Positions 47,340 to 59,146 of a DNA stretch of 60,000 nucleotides are shown in pieces; the stretch's first letter is position 1; each line of letters starts with the position of its first letter. Origin of the DNA: Owenia fusiformis (taxonomy: Eukaryota > Annelida > Polychaeta > Sabellida > Oweniidae). The stretch spans positions 5,334,001-5,394,000 of the forward strand of contig CAIIXF020000001.1 in assembly GCA_903813345.2 (NCBI GenBank), read 5' to 3'. Both the position numbers and the translations under genes were made by a program. The notes under the pieces were generated by a model. It was not told the DNA's origin. It saw only the letters and a list, made by a program, of their open reading frames with translations, and ran no database searches.

Positions 47340-49410
47340 CATTTCTTGTTTGAGTGTTTGAAGAGTTGAAACATTTCTAGTGTTAATAAGTTCATTCTGA
47401 CATAAATAGGAAGTTGATAAATATTTTCAAACTCCCCCAGATATATTGGTGTTATCTTAACCCCCTCTTCACATCTGAATAATTTAGTCTCAAAATGCAG
47501 CTTACAGTAAGTAGTAATGTAGGTGTGTTGTGATAATGTGGTGCTTCAGACTAAAACCACCTCAAAATCAATTTTTCAATTAGTAGCTAACATGAGAAAA
47601 TTTCAGAGAAAAGTCCATTTAAGAAAATGCTTATATATTTAGGTTTGTTTATTCAGATTTACTGAAAAACAACTTAAAAAAGATATTTGGAAGAACTATA
47701 ATTTGACATTAAACATGCGTAAACATGAAAACTTCTACTTCTTTACTTCAATTCTTATTTGAACAAAGCCCGTCACTAATGATGAAAAATGTAATTTTAC
47801 CTGACAAAAAGGGATACATGTTTAATCTGAAAAAGTAACAAGTTTATTTTAAGATATTCCATAGCTTTTATCAAGTACATTTATATATTTCAGGTGAATG
47901 AATTACCTGGACAGGTACGCTTTCAGGTAATTTTTTACCTGACTAACGACTAAACTTCAGTATTCTTTAGGTGTCATCACTTAAGTGACATATCGCTGCA
48001 TATACATTACAGATGCATTAACTTGATACATTTTCTTTCAATTTTGTTAATTCATGTAAAAAAAGCGCAAAGTACCTAAACACACACATTCATAAAACTG
48101 CTCATTTCTGCTACAATAACTGTCTCACAGTTATAGTAGTAATGAGACACTCTCTTCTTAACATCCAAGCAACATCCAAAAGAAATTAAAAACATGATAA
48201 AACTTTTCAAAATAAGAACTCTACATAACGTAGATGAAACACTTTCATAAACCCTATTCCTGTGCCTCACTGTTCTTGGTCTCAAACAATCGAATGTGCC
48301 AAACTAAGAAAATACATGTGATTTCTAACATTACATTAATGATATGATGTTTGTACAAGTTACAAGTACATGCGTAACACAAAGAATCAATATTACGCAA
48401 TCAGTTAAGACAAGAATAAGCATTATCATAAAACATTTCCAAATGAAATCATTATTTTTACAAAAGCTATTTTCCTTACACAGTCACTTGTCAATATCAA
48501 TGTAAATATTTAGCCAAAATGTCAAGCAATAATTTATAAAAAATTCAAAAAGAAACAAATTAATGATATGGCTATCTGTAAACAAAAATATCGAGATATT
48601 TGTCATCCGGATGAACATGCACAAACGAACGAAATACACTTAACATGATAATAAAGACATTGACATTTTTCAATAACCTCAAATCATTCTTTTCAAAATT
48701 GGTGGGAACAACCCTAAAAATTTCCTTTTATTATAAGAATGGTCCTTCACTAAACTTAATACTATAAAAACTTCAGACAACTAATTCATCAGAAAATGTG
48801 AAAAATGTGGCCCAAAGTTCACAACAACATGTAATTTTTCATAATTTGTTCACATAAGCCAATCTTATATTTCCTTCTATGTTACAGCTGCTACTGAATC
48901 TTTACAAAGTAAGCTATGATAAATCGAGCTATAAATTCTTAATAAATTTGAAATTAAATAGAATGCAATGCCTGTTGGGACATCAAAGCCTCATGGGGGT
49001 TGATAAATAGACTCTTTCAGATGCAGCTAATAGGTGCTCTATAATATCATGTCCTAGTGTCTGAACGTATAATGAAAAAACATATTACGATTCTCATTGC
49101 TCTAACTGATTCAGACATGCAAAAGTCACACGCAGCATGCTTTTACTTTATAAATTGTTTGGTAAACTATTAATTCAACCCTAACATTAACAAAGTCAAC
49201 ACGCAAATGATAATCAATATAATGAAAACATCTGGATCTTATAGGTTTCAGATACATACAATAAATATATCAAAGTGTAAAAAGATTAGAGAGATTTCGC
49301 TCATATGTAAAGGCACAACCAATGTTTATGCATATAGCTATACGTTGTAAGCATAAGTGAATTGAAATTTTGCATTTCGCAAAAATTTGTATTAGTGGTG
49401 TAGAAAAGTA
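47340..49410. other. Intergenic sequence, nothing recognised
   Basis: About 2 kb of AT-rich sequence without supported features. Confidence 0.6.
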
Positions 49411-49415
49411 CTCAC

Positions 49416-49600
49416 GTAGACATCGAATCGTCTCGCCAAGGTGTTATAGAATTTGTCCCGATTCCGTATGAATGAATGTTTTACATTTTATTCGTCTTGA
49501 TTAGGAGTTCAGATTTCGTGAATTATTTCACGAGTCTGATATTCGCGAATTTGTATTCCGACTCGTGATCACCCCCCGCATAGTTTATGAGCATGTATTC
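49416..49600 (-). promoter_or_regulatory. Alternative candidate first exon (CpG-containing, GTGAGT donor)
   Basis: On the minus strand TTCGATGTCTAC is followed by GTGAGTAC after 49416. The 180 bp upstream are richer in CpG than their surroundings, with CGCGAA and CTCGTGA words. It could be a distal noncoding first exon of Sulf. There is no support beyond the donor and composition. Confidence 0.2.
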
Positions 49601-49609
49601 ATTTATGTT

Positions 49610-52257
49610 CCTTCCACTTTGGTGATTGGTTTAGAAAGGGTCAGCGTGATAGATATGAAATTATTTATTAACCAGACTGTCACAGGCACCAGTCTTCGAG
49701 GCCGGGCTGCAAAACGGTAATATAGTCTATACTATAGGCAGAGGGAAATTTATAATAAGACTCTGCGCGCAAGGTAAGCCCTACCCCACAAAAAAGAATA
49801 AAAGCAATTTTTTAATTTGTTGAAAAAACATTAACAAATTTTAATTTGAAATGATTAGAATGCACCATATATACAATGTAATTTTTTAAAAAGATTTCCG
49901 GGGATGACCGTACCTACTACTTTGGGGCTTCCTTCGCTGGAAATGATGCAAACCCAAAAAATCGCACCCTACCCGCTTGACAAATGCTGGCTAAGCTCCT
50001 GAGTAAGGTTTTTTAGACATTATCAAAAAGGATGTATCAATAAAAAGAGGGTTAACATGGAAAACTGTAATGGGATCAGCGCCCTACCACAACCCCACCA
50101 ATATAAAATATTACTTTTCTCCAATGTCAACAAATCTCAAATGTGACCTGAAACCTGTGAAGCCTCAACTTAGCGTGCTTCATTAGCAGAGTTGTTGTTC
50201 CAGTAAAGTTACTCTTACTTTGTTGTTGTATGAAAGTGATCTCAAGTCTACACCCTACAACAGACATATCAATCATCTCTCTGAGGCACACACTTGGCTG
50301 TTCATCAGCTTACAACATTATCTTACACCCTCAAAGTCAGGAAGCCAATCTCTACAGGACTGATTTTAGCCAATGCAATTCTATCAAAAACTATTACATC
50401 AAGAGTTAACTTTTTTTAATCAAAACAAACTTATAAAACAAAACAGTATTACTAAATGCGTTTAGCCTTTAATTTTTTCACTTGGCTCTCCCTCTAAGTC
50501 AGATAATAAGTCCAACTGAGAGCAAAATCAAGATGATCACTATTCACTAATAGTAATAATCAGTATTTGTCAATTTCTGTTTTCTTTTCATGGAATGAAA
50601 GATGAGTATTCACTCAAAATGTTTAAGTAGAGATCAAGATGATATATACACCACAGCATGCTGTATTAAGGCTTTGAAAAGGGGTGAAAATCACTTTGAT
50701 AGTTATATACAACCTTTAAGCTTGGATAGAGAAAAAATTTGGTTCTGGATATGGGTTTAGTTCTGGAACAAATGCTGTCCCAAAATCTAATGCTTAATCC
50801 TTATGTTACCTAATGTGAAGAGCATTTGACAATGTAAACCAGTAAATAATGACAACTTTCCAACATTTAAAGTCCTCAAACTACTCAATATCCAAGATTA
50901 AATCTACTTGAGACTCAAATTATTAATATATGAAATAAAATTCTGAGAGACCTTCTTGTGAACCCCTTCTTTGAAGAGATTAGATTGATACATCAAATGA
51001 ATCTAAAATAGTTTTTGAATAAACATATCGACACAATCAACAGAAATAAATAATAACAAAATGTAAAGGCATCTTTTAATAAGTGCTTTGAATCATAATA
51101 TAAGAGGCGCCTCGATGTCTGCTTCACATAATTCCTGACTCTACTGTATTCAAGCCAGATTGTGTTCCTTCCATTAAGCAAACCTCAATCAACTTCTAAA
51201 CTTCAGAAAATCTTGAGATTTATGAATGAACGGCTAAATAAACCTAAATAATATATTAATTCTCTATCGCTTCATAAATAACTTGTCATATTAGATCTCC
51301 ATTTGATCAATAAATGATAGCCAATTATTCTAATAGCATGATTAAAGTCTAATAAAGTTTGATTAAAAATGTGCCTTCTGATGATAAAAGGATAGTGGTT
51401 AGACAAAAATACTCTTGTTAACAATTTTTGTTTTTTTCATAATTTGTAAAAAAACAAAAATGGCTATTTCACATAGAGAGAAAACTGAAACTTATAAGAC
51501 ATAACTTTCCTTCTTCCTTAAACATGGTGCATTGCTACATTCATTAATGCTAAATAAATCTTGAAAGGTGAAATTGAATATTTTCTCAAGGGTGATATAG
51601 AACTACTTGAGATAAAATTACACCCACAATCATGGTCCATGATCCCCCTGTTCAACCTTACAATAGCATAAAACACCCACCCATTCCACTTCACATGGCA
51701 CTTGAATACAATTGTGGCTGAAAATGAACAATAGTACACATTTTGGACAATACATATTGCCACCATCCAGACAATATAAATCTAGTTATAACATCAAGAA
51801 ATAATTGAAAATATTAAGAATGGCCTTCTGATAGTTTTATATATTGAATATCATAATATAATAGATTTTCGAAGGCACTAAAGAAGTCTTGGTTTTCAGA
51901 TATGAGGCCATGCCAATTGATAGGTTTATTACAAGCTATCATTTTATTATCCACATCTCTTACGCCAAGAAGATTACTTCAAAATGTCTATTGCAAAACA
52001 GAGTAAATATTCATGAAATTCCAAATATAAATTCAATATTCGGATCTCATGATATGAATGTTAGAAACTTCCTTCCCTTTGGGTTCATGAATATTCTGGT
52101 AAATCTGACAGTAGACATGGCTCTGGTGCTCCCCAGCGGATATGTACTTAGCAATAGCATTCGCTGAATTTGATTATCTCGCGATATATCACTTTGGAGG
52201 ACAGTTTGCAGAGCATGGTTTAGTCTAAAAACTTCCTGTCAAAATTTTAATCAAGTC
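49610..52257. other. Intergenic sequence, nothing recognised
   Basis: AT-rich. No supported exon. A short GC-richer patch near 49680-49760 did not fold into a tRNA by eye. Confidence 0.55.
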
Positions 52258-52263
52258 AGTGAG

Positions 52264-52449
52264 CAGGGGTTTCAATAAATATTTTTTCAACAGGCTTTTT
52301 GGCAATTTCAACAGGCTGAAACTTATTTCACTTAAAATAACTTAGGGTAAGGTAAGTAACAGTGAATTTTATTTCTACATATTTGAACAGGCGCAATTGA
52401 GATTTGAACAGGCGTTTTCGCCACCCGCCTGTGCTTATTGAAACCCCTG
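52264..52449. mobile_element. 186-bp MITE with CAGGGGTTTCAATAA termini
   Basis: TIRs CAGGGGTTTCAATAA and TTATTGAAACCCCTG are perfect over 15 bp. AGTGAG is repeated directly at 52258-52263 and 52450-52455. The interior contains three TTGAACAGGC or TCAACAGGC words. hAT-like termini. Confidence 0.92.
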
Positions 52450-52455
52450 AGTGAG

Positions 52456-53862
52456 CATGATAATATATATAATATGTATATAAGATATGCAACATTATAA
52501 CTTGTATAAGGTAAAAGATCAGTGAATATTAATCAGTCAATATCTCAAGTGGAAAGTTCTTAAAGTTCACTGAATCACCCACTCCTACATTATTCTCTTT
52601 TTGGCCAGAAAATGCCAAATTCAGGGAGTTGAGAATCCAGACAAACAAAACATGTTTAAAATAAAATTAATGGCAACACCTCATTTTCAAATAAAATTCA
52701 ATATTGGTAGAACTGCTTATAATTAACACATTATCAAGGCTTGGAAAGCCTGAATCTAAATTCTTATGCACTTACAACTTAAATACCTCATGTTTTGGGG
52801 TTAGTTACACACCAACCTAACTCTAACTAAATCTAGTAGGTTAACATTATGTTAGCATACATTACTATGGCATTAACAGACTCAGGATATAGCATGCATG
52901 CAGATAGTTAACTGATCTGCAGCTCTTTATAAGAAATGGGCTCCATGTGATTGGGTCCCTATCATATGCCTCCCATGTCATCTACCGACTTCATCTGGAG
53001 ATATCAAAAAGTTTTTGTTTCTCCCTTATCTTCTAGTTCTTGGCATCAAAGTATGATTTCAATATTTAGACATTTTTTTAAAATCTAGAGATCACAACTT
53101 AACACCTAGGACTAAATATCCCAATTCAGATAAATCCTCATATTGTGACTTGGCACTATTATAAAATTAGGAGTCTTACTTTCTTGTCTTAATTAACACT
53201 TAAGCTCCTGAGATATTTACTCTTCTGAGAAATAACATCTGATTTGAAAATCTCTCAATCATGCTGTCACACTTTTGCATAATAATGGTTCTTTTTGTAA
53301 CTCTTATCGTAACAAAGAATTTGACTTGGCAAATAGGTTTGATTGATCTAATTAGTAATTATCGGATCCTAATCCTAGGACAATATCTTTTCTCCAAACT
53401 CTGTTTTTCTTTTATCAAAAATTTTAAAAAACTCCAACGAAGTATCCTTTGATATTCACATCAAAAACTGTTATTATTCTGAATACTAAATAAGGAGCCC
53501 ATTATATATTTTTGATTCTGCCCTCTTATATGAAGTGAAGGAATATAAGCTAATCAGGAACTAATGAGTAAATGAAATAGATAGCAGGTGCCAGCATTCT
53601 ATCTTTACTGGCTCCTGACCAATAAAGTAACTAATTAAAGGTCAATAGTACCTGATATCAAATAAGTCCATCTTTATTCAAGTATTGATCTGGGAGAATT
53701 TTGCTAACATGTATGCCCTGTCATTTTTGGAAAGCCTGGTCAAATTTCTAATATGCCAAAAGTTTTACAATTTGTGATTTAAAATGGTATAACTACATAT
53801 ATTATTCAATAACTTATATACCCTTTGCATTCATTGGAATACAGAATCTGTATTATACATCA
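52456..53862. other. Intergenic sequence, nothing recognised
   Basis: AT-rich, no supported features apart from a short TATA-type simple repeat near 52465-52490. Confidence 0.55.
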
Positions 53863-53867
53863 CCATA

Positions 53868-54080
53868 CAGGGCTCTCACCAAGAAATATTTCGGGCCACG
53901 GTATGGTGGAAACATCTTCAGCATAACTGTTCAATGTTTTTCATCCCTTTACATGCTATTATTGTGTATTCAGTCAAGTTTAGACTGTGGAAACAATCAT
54001 GACTGCCAATAGGTTGTTGTGGTTTAAGCTAAAGAGACTGTGGCGCTGCACCACAGTCTAAAAGCCTAGCAAGAGCCCTG
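53868..54080. mobile_element. 213-bp MITE with CAGGGCTCT termini
   Basis: Terminal repeats CAGGGCTCTCACCAAG-like at left and CTAGCAAGAGCCCTG at right (9 bp perfect, then partial). CCATA is duplicated at 53863-53867 and 54081-54085. hAT-like ends. Confidence 0.8.
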
Positions 54081-54085
54081 CCATA

Positions 54086-55200
54086 TCATACAGTCATATG
54101 CTTTGACCTCTAAATGGTTTTCTGTTGAAAGCTCATTCAAAAGACCATCAGATCTATATCTAGGCCTACATATATCCCAATTATGTCCAAAAAACAGAAC
54201 TTGATATTGCTCTATCATCATCATAGAATTTTGAAATACAAATGAGACTGCAGTGGTCATGGAAAGAAATAGAAGTTAACTTTTTGTCAATACTTCAAGA
54301 TATCAGTGATTTGAGGATCAATAATCTCTGATAACGTCTAGAGAGATCTCCCGTATATATATTCACCTGTATTTCCTTGTAGTATGCAGCTACTTAATAC
54401 CAGAGTATGCATGATACATTTCTCATGAATCTAAGTTCACATTTCGATTAGTGAAGTATGGGCATTCTCTGCCAATTGTGGTTACAACCCAGTATCCATA
54501 CATGTGCCATGTTTTTCAAGTCCTTTTTTGTTCCATCAGAATTTTTGTTTACACAAATTCCATGGAATATAAAAAGTTCCCCAAAGCAGATGGCGGAACC
54601 ATGAAGATTTAACAGGTAAAATCACATTGATATTTTGGAGATCATTTTGCCTATATTAGAAAAACTTTTGCTACATTTGCTACATTCTCATGATTCTGTC
54701 CTTGAGATAATATTTAGGCATCTATAGAGAAAATGTTCGGACGGAACTTGAAGGGTGCTCTAGACTTAGAGTCTAGTCTAAAATGATGTAATTTTTCATC
54801 ATACGATTCTACTTAATATGATAATTGCATTTACAAACTTACTACAATATGATTTCTACTAGTTTCTTGGAGTTTTTGGTTCTTTGTTTCTCCCACAACA
54901 CATTCATTTTGACAGGTCCCTAAAAATTGTGACTGCAATCTAAATCTACTAAACTTTCTAAATAAGTTTTAGGTTATATATTGAGTCTAGAAAAGTGAGA
55001 TCTCTGTATATAAATGTGACTTGATAGTTTATTAAATACACTCACCTCATTATAATTATATAGAAACGAGATTAATGGAGTTATTCAGCTCTCTATCGGA
55101 CGTTCGTGAATCCTGGCTTTTTGAAGAAATCCTGGACCTTTGACCTCCGCCAGGTGGCGCTCTAATCCGTAAAATATTTTCGAAATGTTTAGATTTTCGA
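54086..55200. other. Region upstream of the C8orf34-like exon
   Basis: AT-rich until about 55060. There a more complex CpG-containing stretch begins (GACGTTCGTGAATCCTGGC, CGCCAGGTGGCGC), probably promoter and 5' UTR of the plus-strand gene starting at 55282. Confidence 0.5.
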
Positions 55201-55281
55201 TAAATTTTGATTATTTGCACCGTATCATGAGCTAAAGTCAATAAGACAAATATTCGAAGAATAGTTTGTTATTACAGAATC

Positions 55282-55344
55282 ATGGCAGCCCAACAGCGAG
55301 TCCAGGACTACCTTAAAAAGCACAAAATTGGAGCTTTGTTTGAG
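55282..55344 (+). CDS. First coding exon of a C8orf34 (VEST1)-like gene with RIIa/DPY-30-type docking helix
   Basis: ATG in good context (AATCATGGCAG), 21 codons, then donor GTAGGA, phase 0. The peptide starts with MAAQQ and continues RVQDYLKKHKIGALFE. This matches the RIIa-like dimerization/docking start of vertebrate C8orf34 (from memory RIQ.YLEKNKIGPLFEELM) and, more weakly, similar helices of AK5 and EFCAB10. RIIa-type domains dimerize and bind anchoring helices, often in cilia. No later exon is recognisable before 60000, so intron 1 exceeds 4.6 kb. The gene is divergent from Sulf. The exon itself is strong; the identity rests on 16 residues plus the fact that human C8orf34 and SULF1 are neighbours on 8q13. 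Confidence 0.7.
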
Positions 55345-55419
55345 GTAGGATTTTTGTTGACATGATTTTTTCAATATTGGGCCATTCCATTTAAAAAATG
55401 TACGTGGGGTATGGATGCA

Positions 55420-55620
55420 AAATTCTGGGGGGGGGGGGGGTGTTGACCGAAAAATTCTGGGGGGGGGGGGTAGGAGACCAACAAATTCTGGGGGGGGGGG
55501 GTGTTGACCGAAAAATTCTGGGGGGGGTAGGAGACCAAAAAAATTCTGGGGGGGGTATTGACCATGGAATATTCTGGGGGGGGGGGTATTTGCAAAGGCA
55601 TTATGAAGGGGGGGGGGGGT
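55420..55620 (+). repeat. G-run minisatellite, left array
   Basis: Six or more units of AAATTCTGGGGGGGG with GTTGACCGA or AGGAGACCAA spacers. The G-runs are 7-12 long and could form G-quadruplexes. Gly- and Pro-rich frames across it are artefacts. Confidence 0.95.
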
Positions 55621-55704
55621 TTAATAATAAGTGGGTGGTGGTGGTAGTCTGTGGGGGAGTATTCTATAGGGGTATAAGGGTGGAGTGTCTTTCAGTCTTT
55701 TAAA

Positions 55705-57290
55705 AGGCGGTAATAAGTCAGTTAATGTACATGTATTTCTTGAGTATTTTGTGTATGGACTTGTCTGACACCAAATCTGGGTCATGTTTATTATTTCGAA
55801 ATTTAATCCCAGCCAACAGAACAAAGTATGCTACAGCTAGATGTATACAGGTTTTTCTGACTTTCATATTTGCAATGTATTTGTGATCCTATATAATGCT
55901 TAATGCTAAGATAAGGAAAACGTTGGTATGGTCTTGTTAAGGGTATAACTTTCTCTACAGTGTCATGGCTTTCATAGAACTCCTCTTCATTTCTGGAACA
56001 GTAAAACATGATTTCCCCAAAAACATGAAGAATCATTAAAATTAACAAATATGACATTTTTCTCTGAAACAGTTACTGCATATTATTTAAACATTTTTAA
56101 ATTCAGACAATGAGAATTAGAATATCTTCATTCTCAAGTGAGATCAGTACATTTTCTAATTTATATCATACATCCTATATACTGGGGATCCACTTGATTA
56201 CACCGGTAATCATTATATCAGTATCATATTTTTTTGAAAATGTACATGTTTGCGAAAAAATAGCTCAGAGGACAACAGAATCGTTACCCTTTGCATTTGT
56301 TTGACTTCACTTCTTAAAAGAGAGCTTCGTCTTCACTCTTTCAAACTAAAATAAACCTGTGAACTCACCGCACCAATCAGTGTTCGTTGGCCAAATTTGA
56401 CCGACGTTCTATATATGGTCATTCCTTCTGACGTCATCGTTGAGCCCGGAATTATGTAATTTATGTTGAAGAAATAATAATTAATGAAAAAATATTGTAG
56501 TTACCAATGGAAACATTACATTTTAATTTTGATTGTGTGAAGTGAACAATGGTAGCGAGTTCAACTAACTAATTATGAAATATTCAGTTTTTATTTTTGC
56601 TTTTCATAATCATTTAGTCTGTTGAGAAAGTACACAGGTCATCTGAATATATCAGGATAAAACTATACAACCTCAATATAACAAATTAGTGAACTTGTCT
56701 AGAGATTAGGATACATTACACTAGTAGGCACATGACCTTACTCTGAATTGAGAGCTACAAGCAGTATATAGTACACTAGATCCAAACAAAAAACAGTGTA
56801 TGTGACAGTGACCTACATGTAAACTGCAATGTTGGAACCAATATATAGGTTCCAATCTGGCAATTACTTCCTTGTTCTTTAGACTTTTAGACAATTTGGT
56901 CAAATTATGGAACATGTGTAGCCTTCAAATATAACTTTATTCAAGTAGATGAGAGTATCTAGAACACTTTTGTTATAAGTTCATAGTATTATTTTCTGTC
57001 ATGTCTGTTCCACATTTTGGGCATCTAATTTCAGTCATAAACTATGTGGTCACTTCCTTCACATATTGAACTTTTCATGTGTTTTTGAAAATATAGGACA
57101 GTAGTTTGAAAAGTAAACCACTGAATATTCTAGTTATTCATACATTCTAAAGAATTGTGAACCATTAATAGGTACACTAATTTCTGGTAGTCAAAATTAC
57201 TTCACTCATTTTGTCTACATTATTGAGGAAGGTTACTTCAAACTACCAGCAATATTTTCAGACTAATTCAATCAGATTGTATCTTTGATA
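55705..57290 (+). other. Intron 1 of the C8orf34-like gene, nothing recognised
   Basis: AT-rich. 56370-56440 has a promoter-like set (CCAATCAG, CTATATATGG, TGACGTCA) but no exon I can tie to it. Confidence 0.45.
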
Positions 57291-57300
57291 CTATATACAT

Positions 57301-57756
57301 TAGTGTTGTCGCGATGTGCCATAATCGTACATCGATGCATCGGCAATTTTCAGTAGTAAACATCGATGCACATCGCGATGTACATCGAGAAAAAGTCCGA
57401 GAAAAATGCACTGAAATACCGAACGCTAATGCACTAAAATACCGAACAGAACATATTAATAAGAGTACGCTGGTACATCCGGGATCTTCTAGTAACGGTG
57501 AAATGAAAGTAAAGTTAATTGTTTTAGATTAATGGTTCATTTCTACTAACTAAAACAGTTTTAAAGCGAAAGAATATCAGAAAACATCAGAAAATGAAAT
57601 AAGACATGAGAAAGGTAAGCGATTTGGGTGATTTTTAGCAAATGACTTGAAATTTTTTTAAAAAAACATCGATGTTTTGTTTCAGACATCGATGCATCGC
57701 CAGAATCAGCTTTGGCGATGTATATCGCGATGTATCGATTAATCGCGACAACACTA
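57301..57756. mobile_element. Intact 456-bp hAT-type MITE with perfect 8-bp duplication
   Basis: TIRs TAGTGTTGTCGCGAT and ATCGCGACAACACTA are perfect over 15 bp. Target duplication ATATACAT at 57293-57300 and 57757-57764 is perfect. Subterminal CATCGATGCATCG and CATCGCGATGTACATCG words occur at both ends. An 8-bp duplication and TAG...CTA ends fit hAT. No transposase frame. Confidence 0.96.
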
Positions 57757-57764
57757 ATATACAT

Positions 57765-58905
57765 ACACTTTTTCTGCTAACTAGTACATGAAAATATACT
57801 GTTGAGACTAGATGTCATCAAAACCACCATAGCTAAGGCAAAAAAAGTTGACCTAGAAATATCCTGTTACAGTAATATAAGCAATAATTCATTCTGAGCG
57901 TATGACTTACTAACATTCTGTTAAAGGCACGTGTATATGGAAATATTTTGAAAATTTCTGGTACAAAATATAGTATGAAGGCATGTGTTTTATTTCTTTG
58001 TTTTTTTTCAGGAAATTATCTTTGCATTGCCTTCTTTAAGTAACTGAGTAAGCCTGGTAATTATCTTGTGCCAAGAAAATCTCAGGTTATGCAGACGGAA
58101 TCCAAAGAACATTATGTTATTTATCAAAAGACATAAAAGTCGGTGCTAGCTATGTACATATTTCTTACTTCAATTTAATCTAAAGACCAGCCTAAGTGTT
58201 CTCTCAAAGCCCAAAAGTTGCGGCTGTCTCAAATCGCAGACTTTTTAAATCGACCAGTATTTCAAAAGACAGCTGTAGCTTTGAGAGAATGTTCAAGCTA
58301 GTGTATAGAATCAATTGAGTAGATTACATCCTCTAGACGGTATTTTTTGAAATTTAGTTGGAAATACTCAGACTGTAAACAGCCTATGTTAAATGTTGTT
58401 GTTCAAACATATCTTTTTAATGTAAGTTATAATTCAAAGTGACTGATGTAGTAAATTAATTTGCATATTTAAATTAATTTTAAGTTCCACTACATGTAGC
58501 TTTATCTCTTAGACTAGACAATATGCTGTGTTACTTTTTATGTCATTTAATTGTACCTTACTACCTAATTGAATTTTCATAATGTTTATTTTATTGAAGT
58601 AATGCTTCCTCTAATGAATTGATAATTTTGTGCAATACAATTCACCGCAATAACCACACGACAGAAAATAAGGATAACAAACTGAGTTCACACTCAGTCT
58701 GTTGGATACTAATCAATAATGAGGTAAGAAATATGTGCATAGCTGGTGCAGATATTTTTGGACTTGTGAAATATAACATGTGGTTCTATTGCATACACAC
58801 CGATAACGTGGGTATTTCCATGAACATGTGCCTTTAACACTAATTTGTAAATTCTGCAAACTGATTGCCTATTTCAATGGTAGGAGCAACTTATAACCTT
58901 TATAT
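57765..58905 (+). other. Intronic sequence, nothing recognised
   Basis: AT-rich. The acceptor-like TTTTTTTTCAG near 58010 is followed by a short frame ending in a stop that does not resemble C8orf34 exon 2. Confidence 0.5.
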
Positions 58906-58929
58906 TGTTTCTCAAGGAGGGATTTTGCG

Positions 58930-59104
58930 TGCTTCGGGGGGTATGGATGCAATTTTCCAGGGGAGAGGGGTATGGATGCAAATTTCTGGGGGGGGGGGGG
59001 GTATGGATGCAAATTTCCGGGGGGGGGGGGGGGTGGTATGGATGCAATTTTCTGGGGGGGGGGGTAGCAAGAAAAAAATTCTGGGGGGGGGGTATCTCAG
59101 CCTG
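58930..59104 (+). repeat. G-run minisatellite, right array
   Basis: Units GTATGGATGCAAATTTC followed by G12-G15 runs, four to five copies. G-rich on the same strand as the left array, although the flanking 42-bp ends are inverted. Confidence 0.95.
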
Positions 59105-59146
59105 TGCATCCATACCCCCCGTACATTTTTTAAATGGAATGGCCCA

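Larger units (their letters stand above)
55378..59146. mobile_element. Possible 3.8-kb TIR element with G-rich subterminal arrays
   Basis: A 42-bp inverted repeat (TGGGCCATTCCATTTAAAAA, ATGTACG, GGGGTATGGATGCA) lies at 55378-55419 and, reverse-complemented, at 59105-59146 with one mismatch. Inside each end is a G-run array. The interior contains a hAT MITE (57301-57756) but no recognisable transposase. It may be one long non-autonomous element or two separate copies of a short family in opposite terminal orientation. It begins 34 bp after the splice donor of the C8orf34-like exon. Confidence 0.55.

Noticed and set aside
49675-49760. tRNA-like or rRNA-like GC-rich patch
   Set aside because: No cloverleaf with consistent arms or a T-loop GTTCGA could be drawn. 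More likely a transposon fragment.
55398-55703. Gly-rich and Pro-rich open frames across the G-run array (also 58865-59167)
   Set aside because: They arise from homopolymer G/C runs on both strands and in several frames at once. No start context, splice context or domain.
58010-58060. Acceptor TTTTTTTTCAG as exon 2 of the C8orf34-like gene
   Set aside because: The following frame is about 12 codons ending in a stop and does not resemble the expected ELM...P..P continuation of the domain.
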